Positions 19,586 through 27,717 of a DNA stretch of 42,242 nucleotides are shown here, in pieces. Made by a program: the position numbers and the translations under genes. Under the pieces are notes generated by a model. That model saw only the letters and a program-made list of their open reading frames with translations, was not told the origin of the DNA and did not search any database. The stretch is from Alphaproteobacteria bacterium. GTDB lineage: Bacteria > Pseudomonadota > Alphaproteobacteria > UBA11136. Numbering within the stretch: the first letter of the stretch is position 1; each line of letters begins with the position of its first letter. The stretch is from contig JADHSZ010000019.1 in NCBI GenBank assembly GCA_016776635.1, positions 1-42,242 of the forward strand, in the 5' to 3' direction.

Positions 19586-20620
19586 ATGTCCGAAACTATT
19601 GATGCGCTGGTGGAGGCGCTGGAAGCCATCGCCGGGCCCCACCCCTATATGGTGGTTATGTTGATGCATGAGGTGACGCGCAATCTCTATCCCAGCGATC
19701 CCTACATCGCGTTCACGGACGACCGCCACGCACTTCAACGCATTGCCGACGTGATGGAGAACGCCGCCCATATCGCCACCGCCTATGCAACGGTCGGGTC
19801 CTACGGAGACCTGATCAATCGTGAAGCGCCGGCCGCCTTCAAAGACGTCAAGGACGAGACCGGAGACGTTTACGGCAAGGTGTGGAAGGACAATCCGGCC
19901 CATATTGTGGACACCGCAAAACAGATCATCATCGAGCGCTTCACAAAAAATGATATTCCGCTTTCACTGATCGAGGGAAAGCGCGTTCTCGATATGGGGA
20001 GCGGCTCGGGAAGGTACAGCTGTGCCTTGTCCCTGCTCGGGGCGGGTGAAGTGGTCGCCATCGATTACGGCGATATTGGCCTTGAGAAAGGGCGCCAGCT
20101 CGCCGCCGGCCATGGTCTCGACAACGTTCACTTCAAGAAAGCGGATTTTCTCGACCTCCCTTTCGAGGCCGACAGTTTCGATTTTATATTTTGTAACGGC
20201 ACCACCCATCACTCGGAAGACATGGCCAAGGCAACGGCTGAGTTATTCCGCGTCCTCAAACCCGGCCATCATGCCTGGTACTACGTATACGGGGCCGGGG
20301 GCGTGTTCTGGACGACACTGCGCGCGTTTAATGATCTGATGAAGCGAATTTCCATTCCCAAAGAATACGCAATGAACGTTCTCGACCTGATCGGAATGCC
20401 CAACACCCGGCACGTTTTCATTGATCACTGGTACGTCCCCATCTTCAAACACACCACCAAGGAAGACTTCGAGGCGTCATTGCGCGCCACGGGCTTCCAT
20501 GAATTTCGCAGATGTCCCGAGGGCCGCGATACCGACTTCGACAACCTCGTTGTCCACGGCAGCGATGAAGACAGGGCCATGTGGGGCGATGGCGAATTGC
20601 GCTACCTGGTGGTGAAATAA
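19586..20620 (+). CDS. Class I SAM-dependent methyltransferase
   Basis: 344 residues from ATG 19586, which has GGGAAAG about 8 bases upstream; a TTG at 19553 is a weaker alternative. The central Rossmann domain has motif I VLDMGSGSGRYSCALSLLGAG (about residue 133 on), the acidic residue after strand 2 in VVAIDYGDIGLEKG, and the motif IV region DFIFCNGTTHHSEDM. N-terminal (~120 residues) and C-terminal extensions flank it. The fold resembles methyltransferase_11-type enzymes; the substrate is not predictable. It stands alone on the plus strand, ending just before the REP-like palindrome at 20629. Confidence 0.87.
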   Translation: MSETIDALVEALEAIAGPHPYMVVMLMHEVTRNLYPSDPYIAFTDDRHALQRIADVMENAAHIATAYATVGSYGDLINREAPAAFKDVKDETGDVYGKVWKDNPAHIVDTAKQIIIERFTKNDIPLSLIEGKRVLDMGSGSGRYSCALSLLGAGEVVAIDYGDIGLEKGRQLAAGHGLDNVHFKKADFLDLPFEADSFDFIFCNGTTHHSEDMAKATAELFRVLKPGHHAWYYVYGAGGVFWTTLRAFNDLMKRISIPKEYAMNVLDLIGMPNTRHVFIDHWYVPIFKHTTKEDFEASLRATGFHEFRRCPEGRDTDFDNLVVHGSDEDRAMWGDGELRYLVVK

Positions 20621-20628
20621 GAAATTAA

Positions 20629-20657
20629 GGAATTAAGGGGACACCATACTTAATTCC
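20629..20657. repeat. REP-like palindrome (attaag / cttaat)
   Basis: A perfect 9-base inverted repeat (20629-20637 with 20649-20657) flanks the 11-base spacer gggacaccata. The unit closely matches the short palindromes I associate with REP-associated tyrosine transposases in several proteobacteria; that association is from memory. No transposase is nearby. It could also act as a weak transcription end for the methyltransferase, but there is no T-run. Confidence 0.55.
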
Positions 20658-20684
20658 GGCGCCCCCCTACTCCGTATTCCGCTC

Positions 20685-21041
20685 TTATTTTTTCTTTTTC
20701 TTTGCCGGTTTGCGGGCGGTGGCCTTTTTCCGGGCCGCCGTGGCCTTCGCCTTGCCCCCCGCCTTGCTGGGCCAGGGGCGGCAGGGATAGGGCATGTTCT
20801 CACTGTGGAAAGTGAGAAACCACATGACCTCGCAAAGATAGATACCGAGACTTTGCCCAAAAACACTGAGCTGTTCATTAGCCTTGCCGGTAACGAGCTT
20901 GGACAGGAATTGCACCACCACCACAACCCCGGCCACCAGCTCGGCTATGTTGAAGAAGAGAACGAAAAAGATCATGTAAATTAATCTGATCCAGGTGCTC
21001 TGCTTTTTCACATTGGCTTTAAGTTCTTCATCCACTTCCAT
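20685..21041 (-). CDS. DUF4389 membrane protein with lysine-rich tail
   Basis: 118 residues from ATG 21041, chosen because GGAGG stands 8 bases upstream; the longer open frame beyond it has no support. The body has two hydrophobic segments (LIYMIFFVLFFNIAELVAGVV and a second around GIYLCEVMWFLTF) and the aromatic stretch PYPCRPWP typical of DUF4389 proteins. The C-terminal ~28 residues are almost only Lys, Ala, Arg and Thr. Function is unknown; it is divergent from the YcgN-family gene. Confidence 0.82.
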   Translation of the reverse strand: MEVDEELKANVKKQSTWIRLIYMIFFVLFFNIAELVAGVVVVVQFLSKLVTGKANEQLSVFGQSLGIYLCEVMWFLTFHSENMPYPCRPWPSKAGGKAKATAARKKATARKPAKKKKK

Positions 21042-21171
21042 GACATTGCCTCCAACAGTTTTCCCTGTTCGCGGAATTTCCGTAGGATACCCATAACTTA
21101 AACCTAGTCGTTTTAACCCCCCGGCACAACGAACAGCGCACAATAAACCGGGCACAACAAAGGGACGCGCC

Positions 21172-21615
21172 ATGTCCGAAGACCCATTCTGGCGGACCAC
21201 GCCGCTTTCGGAAATGACGCGGGCGCAATGGGAATCGTTGTGCGACGGGTGCGCCAAATGCTGCCTCACCAAACTCGAGGATATCGACAGCGGGGAACTG
21301 GTTTATACCGATGTGGCCTGCCATCTGCTGGACCTGGAGAGCTGCCGTTGCAAGCGCTATGACAAGCGCCGCGATTATGTACCGACCTGCCATGTTCTCA
21401 CCCCCGATACTCTCGGGAATCTGCCCTGGATGCCCTCAAGCTGCGCCTACCGCCTGATTGCCGAGGGCAAAGACCTGCCCCTCTGGCACCCGCTGGTATC
21501 GGGTGATCGGACAAGCGTCCATGTGGCCGGGGCCTCGGTGCGGCACCGCGTCATATGCGAAACCGAGGTCGACGACATCGACCTCGAGGATCATGTGGTG
21601 GCCTGGCCCAAATAA
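21172..21615 (+). CDS. YcgN-family (UPF0260) cysteine-cluster protein
   Basis: 147 residues. The N-terminal part has CDGCAKCCLTKLED and then VACHLLDLESCRCKRY and PTCHVL, a set of conserved cysteines typical of the YkgJ/YcgN zinc- or iron-chelating cluster. Length and the ending DDIDLEDHVVAWPK agree with the family. A ribosome binding site (AAAGGGA) precedes ATG 21172. Biochemical role unknown. Confidence 0.9.
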   Translation: MSEDPFWRTTPLSEMTRAQWESLCDGCAKCCLTKLEDIDSGELVYTDVACHLLDLESCRCKRYDKRRDYVPTCHVLTPDTLGNLPWMPSSCAYRLIAEGKDLPLWHPLVSGDRTSVHVAGASVRHRVICETEVDDIDLEDHVVAWPK

Positions 21616-21802
21616 CCCACTTTCCAGGCAAGAATTGCCGCCCGCGACAATTATCATCCCACCCCTGAAACCCTCCCTCCTCCGCAACCGCCTGCCCAAT
21701 CACGCCTTCCTCCATTGGCATGGGGATTGCGACTCATAAAACAGGTACGCGACAGCCCAGCGGCAGGCCCCCGCCGCCACCTTGAACGCGAGGAGGGCAC
21801 GG

Positions 21803-22006
21803 ATGAAACGGCACAGGAATCCCCAGCGCGAGGTCGCACGGCGACTCATCAAGGCCGTGGGTATAAATGGCGCCCTCCATTACGCCCGCCAGAACCAGTG
21901 GGAGGGGATCGTCACCCAGATTCTCAACCTCCACGCCCTTGCCGGGATCACTTCCGTCTCCATTCCCTCTTCTCCCAGAATCCACATACCCCCAAAATCC
22001 ACATGA
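21803..22006 (+). CDS. Small basic hypothetical protein
   Basis: 67 residues from ATG 21803, with a strong GAGGAGG site about 7 bases upstream. An in-frame ATG at 21782 lacks one. The N-terminal 45 residues (KRHRNPQREVARRLIKAVGI, then NGALHYARQNQWEGIVTQIL) look like a compact helical unit. The C-terminal 20 residues are Pro/Ser-rich and may not be structured. I do not recognise the family. It lies upstream of the formylmethanofuran dehydrogenase block, separated by 259 bases that contain their own promoter-like signal. Confidence 0.55.
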   Translation: MKRHRNPQREVARRLIKAVGINGALHYARQNQWEGIVTQILNLHALAGITSVSIPSSPRIHIPPKST

Positions 22007-22053
22007 AAGAACCGGCCTGAATACGCCTCTTCGCGTCTTATCCCTGTGCCGGA

Positions 22054-22071
22054 TGTGGGTTTTTCCCCACA
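22054..22071 (+). terminator. Hairpin upstream of the fwd/fhc promoter
   Basis: A 6-base stem (22054-22059 with 22066-22071) with a 6-base loop is followed by aaatgg and a run of seven T at 22079-22085. It could end transcription of the small gene at 21803-22006. The T-run begins too far from the stem for a classical terminator, so this is tentative. Confidence 0.35.
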
Positions 22072-22119
22072 AAATGGATTTTTTTACCCCTCGGGACACA
22101 CTATGCGTCTATGCGCCCT

Positions 22120-22147
22120 TTGCGAATGACGCAACAGGCGCTATAAC
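22120..22147 (+). promoter_or_regulatory. Candidate sigma70 promoter of the fwd/fhc operon
   Basis: TTGCGA at 22120-22125, a 16-base spacer and TATAAC at 22142-22147 fit a housekeeping promoter. Transcription would start near 22154, giving a leader of about 110 bases before the FwdD start at 22266. Found by eye only. Confidence 0.4.
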
Positions 22148-22167
22148 TCTCTGCCGTGACGGGAGAA

Positions 22168-22195
22168 GCCACATCAAAAATGTGGCCGATTTTTC
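22168..22195 (+). promoter_or_regulatory. Leader hairpin with T-run (possible attenuator)
   Basis: A perfect 7-base stem GCCACAT/ATGTGGC (22168-22174 with 22180-22186, loop caaaa) is followed by cga and five T. It lies between the candidate promoter and the first gene, so it could attenuate the operon. No molybdenum-cofactor riboswitch fold was recognised. Confidence 0.4.
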
Positions 22196-22265
22196 GTCTT
22201 CCAGGGCATATATTTTTCATATGACCTGGAAAAGCGAATATTGGATAGCGGAGAGGGCACATTTC

Positions 22266-22610
22266 ATGGCCGAAACCATGATACTGATTCCGGGTCGTAC
22301 CACGAAACAGGGCGTCGGCCTGATTGAGAGCAAATTCAAGAAACAGTACCGCGTGGCCACCACCACCGTTGAGGTCAACGTGGAGGACATGGCGCGGCTG
22401 GGCCTGAAAGAGGGCGGCAAGGTGAAGATGCGTTCGGCCGATGGCGTGATAACGGTAAAATGCACGGGCCGCAAAGCCGAAGACCTGCCCCCCGGCATTC
22501 TGTTCATTGCCTATGGCCCTCCCACCAGCAAACTGATGGGCAAGGATACCGCGGCCAGCGGCATGCCTCTTTCCAAACATCTGGAAGTGGAGTTGGAACG
22601 CGTCAATTAG
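22266..22610 (+). CDS. fwdD: Formylmethanofuran dehydrogenase subunit D-like pterin-binding protein
   Basis: 114 residues from ATG 22266 with GGAGAGGG 9 bases upstream. It matches the archaeal FwdD/FmdD pattern along its length: ILIPGRTTKQGVG at the start, EDMARLGLKEGGKVKM in the middle, and PPGILFIAYGPPTSKLM followed by DTAASGMP. This is the molybdopterin-dinucleotide-binding fold that, with FwdB, wraps the bis-pterin molybdenum or tungsten cofactor. As I recall, the methylotroph Fhc complex has no such subunit, so its presence here is informative. First gene of the operon, 65 bases before fhcB. Confidence 0.85.
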   Translation: MAETMILIPGRTTKQGVGLIESKFKKQYRVATTTVEVNVEDMARLGLKEGGKVKMRSADGVITVKCTGRKAEDLPPGILFIAYGPPTSKLMGKDTAASGMPLSKHLEVELERVN

Positions 22611-22675
22611 AGGTGACGCGAACGGCGCTTGCCGCTAGATTGTTTCGCGTTTTTATTCGCAAGGGTGGGGAAACC

Positions 22676-24052
22676 ATGAGCGCAGCAACAGAGACCAAAA
22701 CGGAAGCCAACACCAAGACCGTGGAGAACGCCACCTGCACGTTTTGTGGCTGTCTGTGCGACGACATGGTTCTGACCGTGGACGTTGACGCCCATAAGAT
22801 CACCAAAGCCAAAAACGCCTGTGTGCTGGGCAAGGCTCTGTTCCTCAGCCATGAAGAAGAAGACCGCCCCTTCGCCCTCATCGACGGCAAGCCGGCCACC
22901 CTGAAAGAAGGCGTGGAAGAAGCCGCGCAAATTCTCACCAATGCGCGCTTTCCCATGTTCTACGGAATGAGTGACACCACCTGCGAAGCGCAACGCCAGA
23001 ACGTGGCCCTCGTGGATATGGTGGGCGGGACCATTGATTCCACCACCTCGGTCTGTCATGGCCCCACCGGCATGGCGCTCCAGGGCGTGGGCGAAAGCAC
23101 GGCGACCCTGGGCGAGATCAAGAATCGCGCCGATCTGGTCATCTATTGGGGCGGTAACCCGGCGGAATCCCTGCCCCGCCATTTCGCCCGCTATGCCGTC
23201 ACCGCCAAGGGCATGTATACGCCGCGCCGCAAAAAGGACCGCACCATCGTCAATGTGGACGTGCGCCGCACCAAGAGCACGCCGGTGGCCGATATTTTCA
23301 TCCAGGTCAAAATCGGCGCCGATTTCGAGCTGCTATGGGCGTTGCGCGCCCTGGTCAAGGGCCGCAAGGTGGCTCCCGACATCGAGAAAAGAACCGGCGT
23401 CTCGCTGGAGACCATGCAAGACCTGGTGGAGCGCATGAAGAACTGCCGCTATGGCGTGCTGTTCTTCGGCATGGGGCTGTCCATGACCCGTGGCCGCCAC
23501 TTCAATGCCGCGGCCATCCTGTCACTGGCCTCCGATCTCAACGAATACACCCATTTCATCGCCACCCCCATGCGCGGCCACGGCAATGTGTCGGGCGCCG
23601 ATATGGTGGTTTCCTGGCAGACCGGATATCCCTTCGCCGTGAATTTCAGCCGCGGCTATCCCAAATTTAATCCCGGCGAGTTCACGGCCACCGACATGTT
23701 CGCGCGCGGCGATGCCGATGCCGGGCTGATTCTGGCCGCCGATCCGGGCTCCAACTTCTCCCAGTACGCCATCGATCATATGAAAAAAATTCCCATGATC
23801 GTGCTCGACCCCAAACTCACCCATACCGCCAAGCTGGCCAAGGTCGCCATTACCACCTCCCATTACGGTATCAACACGGGCGGCACGGCCTATCGCTCCG
23901 ACGGCGTGCCCATTGAATTGCGGCCTTGCCTCGAGTCGAAATATCCCAGCGACGAAGAAGTCATCCGCGCCATCTACAAGCGCGTTGAACAGCTTCTCAA
24001 GGCCAAGAAAAAAACCAAGAGTGCCAACAACAAGAGGCGTAAAGCCGCGTAA
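22676..24052 (+). CDS. fhcB: Formylmethanofuran dehydrogenase subunit B (FwdB/FhcB), metal-site residues retained
   Basis: 458 residues from ATG 22676 (AGGGTGGGG upstream). C21, C24 and C28 in CTFCGCLCDD with C49 in KNACVLGKA give the four ligands expected for a [4Fe-4S] cluster. SVCHGPTGMALQ carries C127 and H128, matching the Cys metal ligand and neighbouring His of archaeal FwdB. MRGHGNVSGADMV carries R300, matching its catalytic Arg, and WQTGYPFAVNFSRGYPKFNPGE is also archaeal-like. So this subunit should still oxidise formate or reduce CO2 at a Mo/W-pterin, unlike the FhcB of methylotrophs, which as I recall lost these residues. The last ~17 residues are Lys/Arg-rich. Confidence 0.93.
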   Translation: MSAATETKTEANTKTVENATCTFCGCLCDDMVLTVDVDAHKITKAKNACVLGKALFLSHEEEDRPFALIDGKPATLKEGVEEAAQILTNARFPMFYGMSDTTCEAQRQNVALVDMVGGTIDSTTSVCHGPTGMALQGVGESTATLGEIKNRADLVIYWGGNPAESLPRHFARYAVTAKGMYTPRRKKDRTIVNVDVRRTKSTPVADIFIQVKIGADFELLWALRALVKGRKVAPDIEKRTGVSLETMQDLVERMKNCRYGVLFFGMGLSMTRGRHFNAAAILSLASDLNEYTHFIATPMRGHGNVSGADMVVSWQTGYPFAVNFSRGYPKFNPGEFTATDMFARGDADAGLILAADPGSNFSQYAIDHMKKIPMIVLDPKLTHTAKLAKVAITTSHYGINTGGTAYRSDGVPIELRPCLESKYPSDEEVIRAIYKRVEQLLKAKKKTKSANNKRRKAA

Positions 24053-24107
24053 TACGAATACCGACCCCGGAAAATCAACAGATAAGCTCATAAGAGAGAG
24101 ACCGTAA

Positions 24108-25769
24108 ATGGGATCTACGCTCCGTATCGTTAACGGAAGGGTATATGACCCTGCCAATAACGTGGATGGCAAAACGCGCGATATTTGCATCAAGGACGGC
24201 AAAATCGTCAAAAGCGTGCCACCGAAGACAAAAACGATCGACGCCAAGGGCATGGTGGTCATGCCCGGCGGCGTGGATATCCACTGTCACATTGCCGGCG
24301 CCAAGGCCAATATCGCCCGCAAGCTCCAGCCCGACGATCACCGCCGCGATGTCATGCGCCGTCTCGATCTGAAAAAGATCAACACCCGTTCGGGAACCGG
24401 CGGCACGGTGCCGTCCACCTTCACCACCGGATACCGCTACGCCACCATGGGTTACACCACGGCCATGGAAGCCGCGGTGCCGCCCCTCTTGGCCCGCCAT
24501 ACCATCGAAGAACTGGAAGATACCCCGGTCATCGACAAGGGGTTCTATATCCTCATGGGCAACAACGTGCTGCTCTACCAGATGCTTCAGGAAGGCCGCC
24601 ACGAGGAAATCCGCAACGCCGTGGCCTGGTGGATCGATTCCACCAAGTCCTACACCACCAAGCTGGTCAATCCCGGCGGCGACGAGCCCTGGAAGGGGCA
24701 CCGCAACGCCACCATCACCCAGCTCAATGACAAGATCGACGGTTTCGAACAGCTCACCCCGCGCAAGATCATTACCTCCATGGTCAGTGCCGTGGAAGAT
24801 CTTGGCCTGCCCCATCCGGTGCATATCCATTGCAACAATCTGGGCCACAGCGGCAACTACAAGACGACGCTGGAAACCATGAAGGCCGCCGACGGGCGCC
24901 GCATCCACGTCACCCATATCCAGTTCCACAGCTATGGCGGAAAGCCCGACGAGAATCCCACCTCCAAGGCGCCGGCCATCGCCGAATACATCAACAACAA
25001 CCCCAATATCAGCGCCGATGTGGGCCAGGTCATGTTCGGCAAGTCCACCAGCATGACCGCTGACGCGCCGCTGGCATGGATGCTGACCCGCTACAGCAGC
25101 GACCAGCGCTGGGTCAACGCCGATACCGAATGCGAAAGCGGCTGCGGCATCATCCCCTTCGCCTACCAGGAACATGTCTATACTCACGCCCTGCAATGGG
25201 CCATCGGGCTCGAGCTGTTCCTGCTCTCGAAGGATCCGTGGCGCATGGTGCTGTCCACCGACCATCCCAACGGCGGCACCTTCACCAGCTATCCGCGCCT
25301 GATCCGCACCCTGATGGACAAGGAATTCCGCAAGGAACAGATGAATTCGGTGAACCAGAAGGCGGTGGCCAAGATCAAGCGCGCCCATCATATGGAGCGC
25401 GAATACACGCTCCAGGAAATCGCCATCGTCACCCGCGCCGGGCCGGCGCGTATCCTCGGCCTCAAAAACAAGGGCCATCTGGGCCCTGGTGCCGATGCCG
25501 ACATCACCATTTATGACGAGCACGAGGACAAGGAACTCATGTTCAGCGCCCCGCGCTACGTCCTCAAGGACGGCAAGCTCATCATCGACAATCACGAATT
25601 CAAGAACAATCACGAAGGCAAACTCCTTCATGTTTCCCCCGACTATGACGAGGGCATCAAGGATGTGATCCGCCCCTTCGTAGAGGATTTCTACACCATC
25701 AAATTCGATAACTACGCCGTGAGCGATAATTACATTCATCACCACGAAGTCATTCCCACCACAAAATAA
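24108..25769 (+). CDS. fhcA: Formylmethanofuran dehydrogenase/formyltransferase-hydrolase subunit A (amidohydrolase)
   Basis: 553 residues of the FwdA/FhcA amidohydrolase family. Visible binuclear-metal residues are H59 and H61 (VDIHCHIAG), K185 (TTKLVNPGG, the likely carboxylated lysine), H239/H241 (PVHIHCNN), H270 (RIHVTHIQF) and D385 (STDHPNGG). The enzyme hydrolyses formyl-methanofuran (or formyl-methylofuran) to formate, or runs in reverse, passing formate through an internal tunnel to the B subunit in archaeal enzymes. A GAGAGAGA site precedes the ATG. It is 55 bases after fhcB. Confidence 0.96.
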   Translation: MGSTLRIVNGRVYDPANNVDGKTRDICIKDGKIVKSVPPKTKTIDAKGMVVMPGGVDIHCHIAGAKANIARKLQPDDHRRDVMRRLDLKKINTRSGTGGTVPSTFTTGYRYATMGYTTAMEAAVPPLLARHTIEELEDTPVIDKGFYILMGNNVLLYQMLQEGRHEEIRNAVAWWIDSTKSYTTKLVNPGGDEPWKGHRNATITQLNDKIDGFEQLTPRKIITSMVSAVEDLGLPHPVHIHCNNLGHSGNYKTTLETMKAADGRRIHVTHIQFHSYGGKPDENPTSKAPAIAEYINNNPNISADVGQVMFGKSTSMTADAPLAWMLTRYSSDQRWVNADTECESGCGIIPFAYQEHVYTHALQWAIGLELFLLSKDPWRMVLSTDHPNGGTFTSYPRLIRTLMDKEFRKEQMNSVNQKAVAKIKRAHHMEREYTLQEIAIVTRAGPARILGLKNKGHLGPGADADITIYDEHEDKELMFSAPRYVLKDGKLIIDNHEFKNNHEGKLLHVSPDYDEGIKDVIRPFVEDFYTIKFDNYAVSDNYIHHHEVIPTTK

Positions 25770-25795
25770 TAGTTAAACCCGGATTTACGAACATC

Positions 25796-26710
25796 ATGCG
25801 TATCAAGAGCACCGAAATCGTCGACACCTTCGCGGAAGCCTTCGAAATGTGGGGCACGCGGATGATTATCACCGCCGACGCCCCGGAATGGGCCGACGCG
25901 GCGGCACAGTCGGTCACCGGCTTCGCCACCTCGGTGATCGGCTGCAAATGCGAAGCCGGGATCGAGCGCGTGCTGTCGGCCGATGAGACCCCCGACGGAC
26001 GCCCCGGCGTCAGCGTCCTGCTGTTCGCCTTCGATCCCGACGGGGTCGCCAACCGCCTGGTGGAGCGTGTCGGCCAATGCGTCATGACCTGCCCCACCAC
26101 CGCCTGTTTCAACGGCCTTGAGGCCAAGAAAAACGTGGTTGTGGGCGGCAAGCTGCGCTACTTCGGCGACGGCTACCAGATCGGCAAACGTCTCGGCGGC
26201 TCCCGCTACTGGCGGATTCCGGTGATGGACGGTGAATTCGTCGTCGCCGACCGTTTCGGCGTCCAGGCGGCCGTGGGCGGCGGTAATATCCTTATTTCGG
26301 GAACCACTTCCAAGTCCTGCCTGCGCGCGGCCAAGGCGGCCACCGCCGCCATGCGCGAAGTGCCGGGTATCATCCTGCCCTTCCCCGGCGGCGTAGTGCG
26401 TTCGGGCTCCAAGGTGGGCTCCAAATACAAGGAACTGCCCGCCTCCTCCAACCAGGCCTACTGTCCTACTCTGCGCGGCTTCGCCAGCGGGACCGATGTG
26501 GCCAAGGGCGTCGGCTGTGTGCTCGAAATCGTCATCGACGGGTTGACTCTCGACGCGGTGGAAGAAGCCATGCGGCGCGGTCTCAAAGCCGCCGCGAGAC
26601 CGGGAATCAAACAGATCAGCGCCGGCAATTACGGCGGCGATCTGGGCAAATATCATATCGGCCTGCATGGGCTGCTGAAGCGCAAAACGGCTAAGAGGAA
26701 ATCCTCATGA
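25796..26710 (+). CDS. fhcD: Formylmethanofuran:tetrahydromethanopterin formyltransferase
   Basis: 304 residues of the Ftr family. The N-terminus TEIVDTFAEAFEMWGTRMIITA, the segment GQCVMTCPTTACFNG and LGGSRYWRIPVMDGEF are characteristic. It moves the formyl group between formyl-tetrahydromethanopterin and (methylo)furan, linking the pterin C1 pathway to the dehydrogenase. In methylotrophs it is part of the complex as FhcD. It ends in a basic tail (KRKTAKRKSS) and overlaps fhcC by 4 bases. No other H4MPT-pathway gene is in the window. Confidence 0.96.
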   Translation: MRIKSTEIVDTFAEAFEMWGTRMIITADAPEWADAAAQSVTGFATSVIGCKCEAGIERVLSADETPDGRPGVSVLLFAFDPDGVANRLVERVGQCVMTCPTTACFNGLEAKKNVVVGGKLRYFGDGYQIGKRLGGSRYWRIPVMDGEFVVADRFGVQAAVGGGNILISGTTSKSCLRAAKAATAAMREVPGIILPFPGGVVRSGSKVGSKYKELPASSNQAYCPTLRGFASGTDVAKGVGCVLEIVIDGLTLDAVEEAMRRGLKAAARPGIKQISAGNYGGDLGKYHIGLHGLLKRKTAKRKSS

Positions 26711-27516
26711 GTCTCAAACTGACCCTTAAAAAGAAACCCTCCGTACCGGTGGAAGCCGAGTCCATTTGTCCCGATGTGATGGAAGGCCTCGACCTTAAAC
26801 AGATCGCCGCGCTGCCCCTTCATCACGGCAACGAACAGGTCACCGTGGGTGATTTCTTCAAGGTCACGGGGAAAAGCAACGGCGAGATACGCCTCGAAGG
26901 CGACACCTCACGGTTCAAGATGGTGGGCGACAGCATGTCCAGGGGCCGCATCCTCATCAAGGGCAGCATCGGCCAGCATGTGGGCGTGCATATGTCGGGC
27001 GGCGAAATCATCGTCGCCAAGAATGCCAGTGACTGGGTGGGGCCGGAAATGTCGGGCGGCCGCATCATCGTCAAGGGCAATGCCGGTCATATGGTGGGCT
27101 GCGCCTATCGCGGCGGCCAGGTGGGCGTCACCGGCGGCGAGATCATCGTCCACGGCAATGCCGGAAACGAGATCGGCAATACCATGCGCGACGGGCTTAT
27201 CGCCATCGGCGGCAACAGCGGCGATTTCACCGGTGTGGGCATGCTGGCGGGCACCGTCATCGTTCTCGGCAAAATGGGCTGGCGCAACGGCGCGGCCATG
27301 AAGCGCGGCACCATCGTCTCCATGGAGGATGCGGAAATGCTGCCCACCTTCACCTATGCCTGCAGCTATCGCCCCAATTTCCTGCGGCTCTATCTGCGCC
27401 ACCTGCGCGATGCGGGCCTGCCCATCAAGGACGCCTGGATCAACGGGAGCTATCACCGCTGGAGCGGCGATTCCATCGCCCTCAACCGCGGCGAAGCCCT
27501 CATCTTCGACCGCTAG
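26707..27516 (+). CDS. fhcC: Formylmethanofuran dehydrogenase/formyltransferase-hydrolase subunit C
   Basis: 269 residues, normal for FwdC/FhcC. Residues ~75-200 are a right-handed beta-helix with repeated G-x-x-G-x-x-x-G steps (GRILIKGSIGQHVGVHMSGGEIIV is one turn pair), homologous to the C-terminal domain of glutamate synthase. It is a structural subunit that holds A and the others together. Last gene of the operon; its stop codon is followed by the convergent intergenic hairpins at 27536-27702. Confidence 0.95.
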   Translation: MSLKLTLKKKPSVPVEAESICPDVMEGLDLKQIAALPLHHGNEQVTVGDFFKVTGKSNGEIRLEGDTSRFKMVGDSMSRGRILIKGSIGQHVGVHMSGGEIIVAKNASDWVGPEMSGGRIIVKGNAGHMVGCAYRGGQVGVTGGEIIVHGNAGNEIGNTMRDGLIAIGGNSGDFTGVGMLAGTVIVLGKMGWRNGAAMKRGTIVSMEDAEMLPTFTYACSYRPNFLRLYLRHLRDAGLPIKDAWINGSYHRWSGDSIALNRGEALIFDR

Positions 27517-27535
27517 GCTCCCGCTCTAGTCTCCG

Positions 27536-27568
27536 AAAAAAAAACGGGCCTGCTTGAGAGCGGACCCG
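27536..27568 (-). terminator. Intrinsic terminator of the NfnAB-like gene
   Basis: Read on the minus strand, a stem of about ten pairs (one G-T wobble, one mismatch) with loop CTCA is followed directly by nine T (27544 down to 27536). It lies about 150 bases beyond the stop of the 1174-residue gene. On the plus strand there is no T-run, so it would not end the fhc operon equally well. Confidence 0.7.
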
Positions 27569-27597
27569 ATTCTCTGAAATCACCGAACGTCGCAACA

Positions 27598-27702
27598 GGC
27601 CGCAAGACGGCCCGCCGCCGTAAGCAATAAATCCCCAGGGCCGCAAGGCGGCCCCGCCGGTCATCCGGCGCGCGCGCGCAGGTGCGGACCCAACGGGTCC
27701 GC
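27598..27702. repeat. Three short GC hairpins between convergent genes
   Basis: Perfect stems pair 27598-27602 with 27608-27612, 27638-27644 with 27648-27654 (loop aag), and 27684-27691 with 27695-27702 (loop aac). None is followed by a T-run. They may slow or protect the 3' ends of the two converging transcripts. Confidence 0.55.
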
Positions 27703-27717
27703 TACCGTGAGCGACTC

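Noticed and set aside
21042..21272. N-terminal extension of the DUF4389 protein
   Set aside because: The downstream ATG at 21041 has a strong GGAGG site and matches the family start; the extension overlaps the start of the divergent YcgN gene.
22221..22265. Upstream ATG at 22221 in frame with FwdD
   Set aside because: It lacks a ribosome binding site, whereas ATG 22266 has GGAGAGGG and fits the family start.
24075..25745. A 556-codon open frame antisense to fhcA
   Set aside because: It is low-complexity Gly/Val/Asp-rich and lies over a gene with all FwdA metal ligands.
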